Source: JAZSMJ01 sp045535815
GTDB lineage: Bacteria > Bacillota > Clostridia > Oscillospirales > CAG-272
NCBI GenBank assembly: GCA_045535815.1
Contig: JAZSMJ010000020.1
Coordinates: 1-21,028, forward strand
DNA length: 21,028 nucleotides
Direction of reading: 5' to 3'
The notes beneath the pieces were generated by a model. It was not told the origin of the DNA. It searched no databases and was given only the letters and a program-made list of their open reading frames with translations. Made by a program: the position numbers and the translations under genes. Positions within the stretch are counted from its first letter, which is position 1; each line of letters begins with the position of its first letter. Of this stretch, positions 20,972 through 21,028 are shown one piece after another.

Positions 20972-21028
20972 GGTGGGGCATCAGGGACTCGAACCCCGGA
21001 CCGACCGGTTATGAGCCGGTAGCTCTAA
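20971..21028 (-). tRNA. tRNA with anticodon CAT (Met or Ile2), 5' part outside the window
   Basis: Read on the minus strand, the visible 58 bases hold the end of the D arm, an anticodon stem ACCGG/CCGGT closing the loop CTCATAA with anticodon CAT at 21011-21013, a short variable loop, a T arm CGGGG-TTCGAGT-CCCTG with the TTCGA core, an acceptor strand ATGCCCC, discriminator A and an encoded CCA. The acceptor 5' strand and most of the D arm lie beyond the edge. CAT can be elongator or initiator Met, or Ile2 whose C34 becomes lysidine; the heavy ATA usage in this window means an Ile2 tRNA must exist in this genome, but the visible part does not decide between them. Confidence 0.93.

Noticed and set aside
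20792..21022. Plus-strand 76-codon frame across the hairpin array and tRNA
   Set aside because: It reads through a terminator hairpin and a tRNA gene, so it cannot be a real protein; the structured DNA explains it.
1..21028. CRISPR arrays, insertion sequences, integrases, toxin-antitoxin pairs or defence genes
   Set aside because: I found no regular repeat-spacer array, transposase, integrase or known defence domain on either strand.

Overview
The window is a gene-dense stretch of a Bacillota genome, most likely class Clostridia in or near the Oscillospiraceae/Ruminococcaceae. The evidence is the gene content (FtsK/SpoIIIE, a TagO-like transferase, a NifS-NifU-MnmA cluster, a short RNase HI), strong AGGAGG-type ribosome binding sites, sigma-A promoters with 16-18 bp spacers, and heavy use of ATA for isoleucine. 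It looks like ordinary chromosome with a small accessory patch at the right end.

Layout. (1) Positions 1-3819, plus strand: the 3' part of a PLP aminotransferase, trpS, a TagO/WecA-type glycosyl-1-phosphate transferase and a membrane-anchored protein of unknown function, ending at a 14-bp hairpin. (2) 3852-11072, minus strand: uppP, ftsK/spoIIIE, a ComM-type AAA+ protein and recG, tightly spaced and probably one operon. (3) 11168-11903, plus strand: two half-size TauE/SafE (TSUP) permease genes. (4) 11986-15701, minus strand: a sulfur-relay operon, cysteine desulfurase, IscU/NifU scaffold and MnmA, followed by a MtaA/MtbA-like member of the uroporphyrinogen decarboxylase superfamily; a near-consensus promoter precedes the desulfurase. 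(5) 15878-17542: rnhA (minus) diverges from a TRIC/UPF0126 membrane protein and a hotdog acyl-CoA thioesterase (plus). (6) 17584-19524: an alpha/beta hydrolase (minus) diverges from a class C beta-lactamase-fold serine hydrolase (plus); their promoters lie back to back. (7) 19605-20777, minus strand: two visibly AT-rich genes, a four-helix membrane protein and a GNAT acetyltransferase. (8) 20842-21028: an array of small hairpins with repeated GATGATAT spacers, then the 3' part of a tRNA with anticodon CAT, cut by the window end.

How the genes work together. UppP recycles the undecaprenyl carrier that TagO-type enzymes load, so two separate clusters bear on wall polymer synthesis. FtsK, ComM and RecG are all DNA motors involved in chromosome segregation or branch migration. 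The desulfurase supplies persulfide sulfur both to the NifU scaffold and to MnmA for tRNA 2-thiouridine. The methyltransferase-like last gene of that operon has no obvious partner here. Neighbouring convergent genes repeatedly share one symmetrical hairpin terminator. I found no CRISPR array, insertion sequence, integrase or defence system. The most unusual items are the split permease, the unexplained end gene of the sulfur operon and the hairpin array beside the tRNA.
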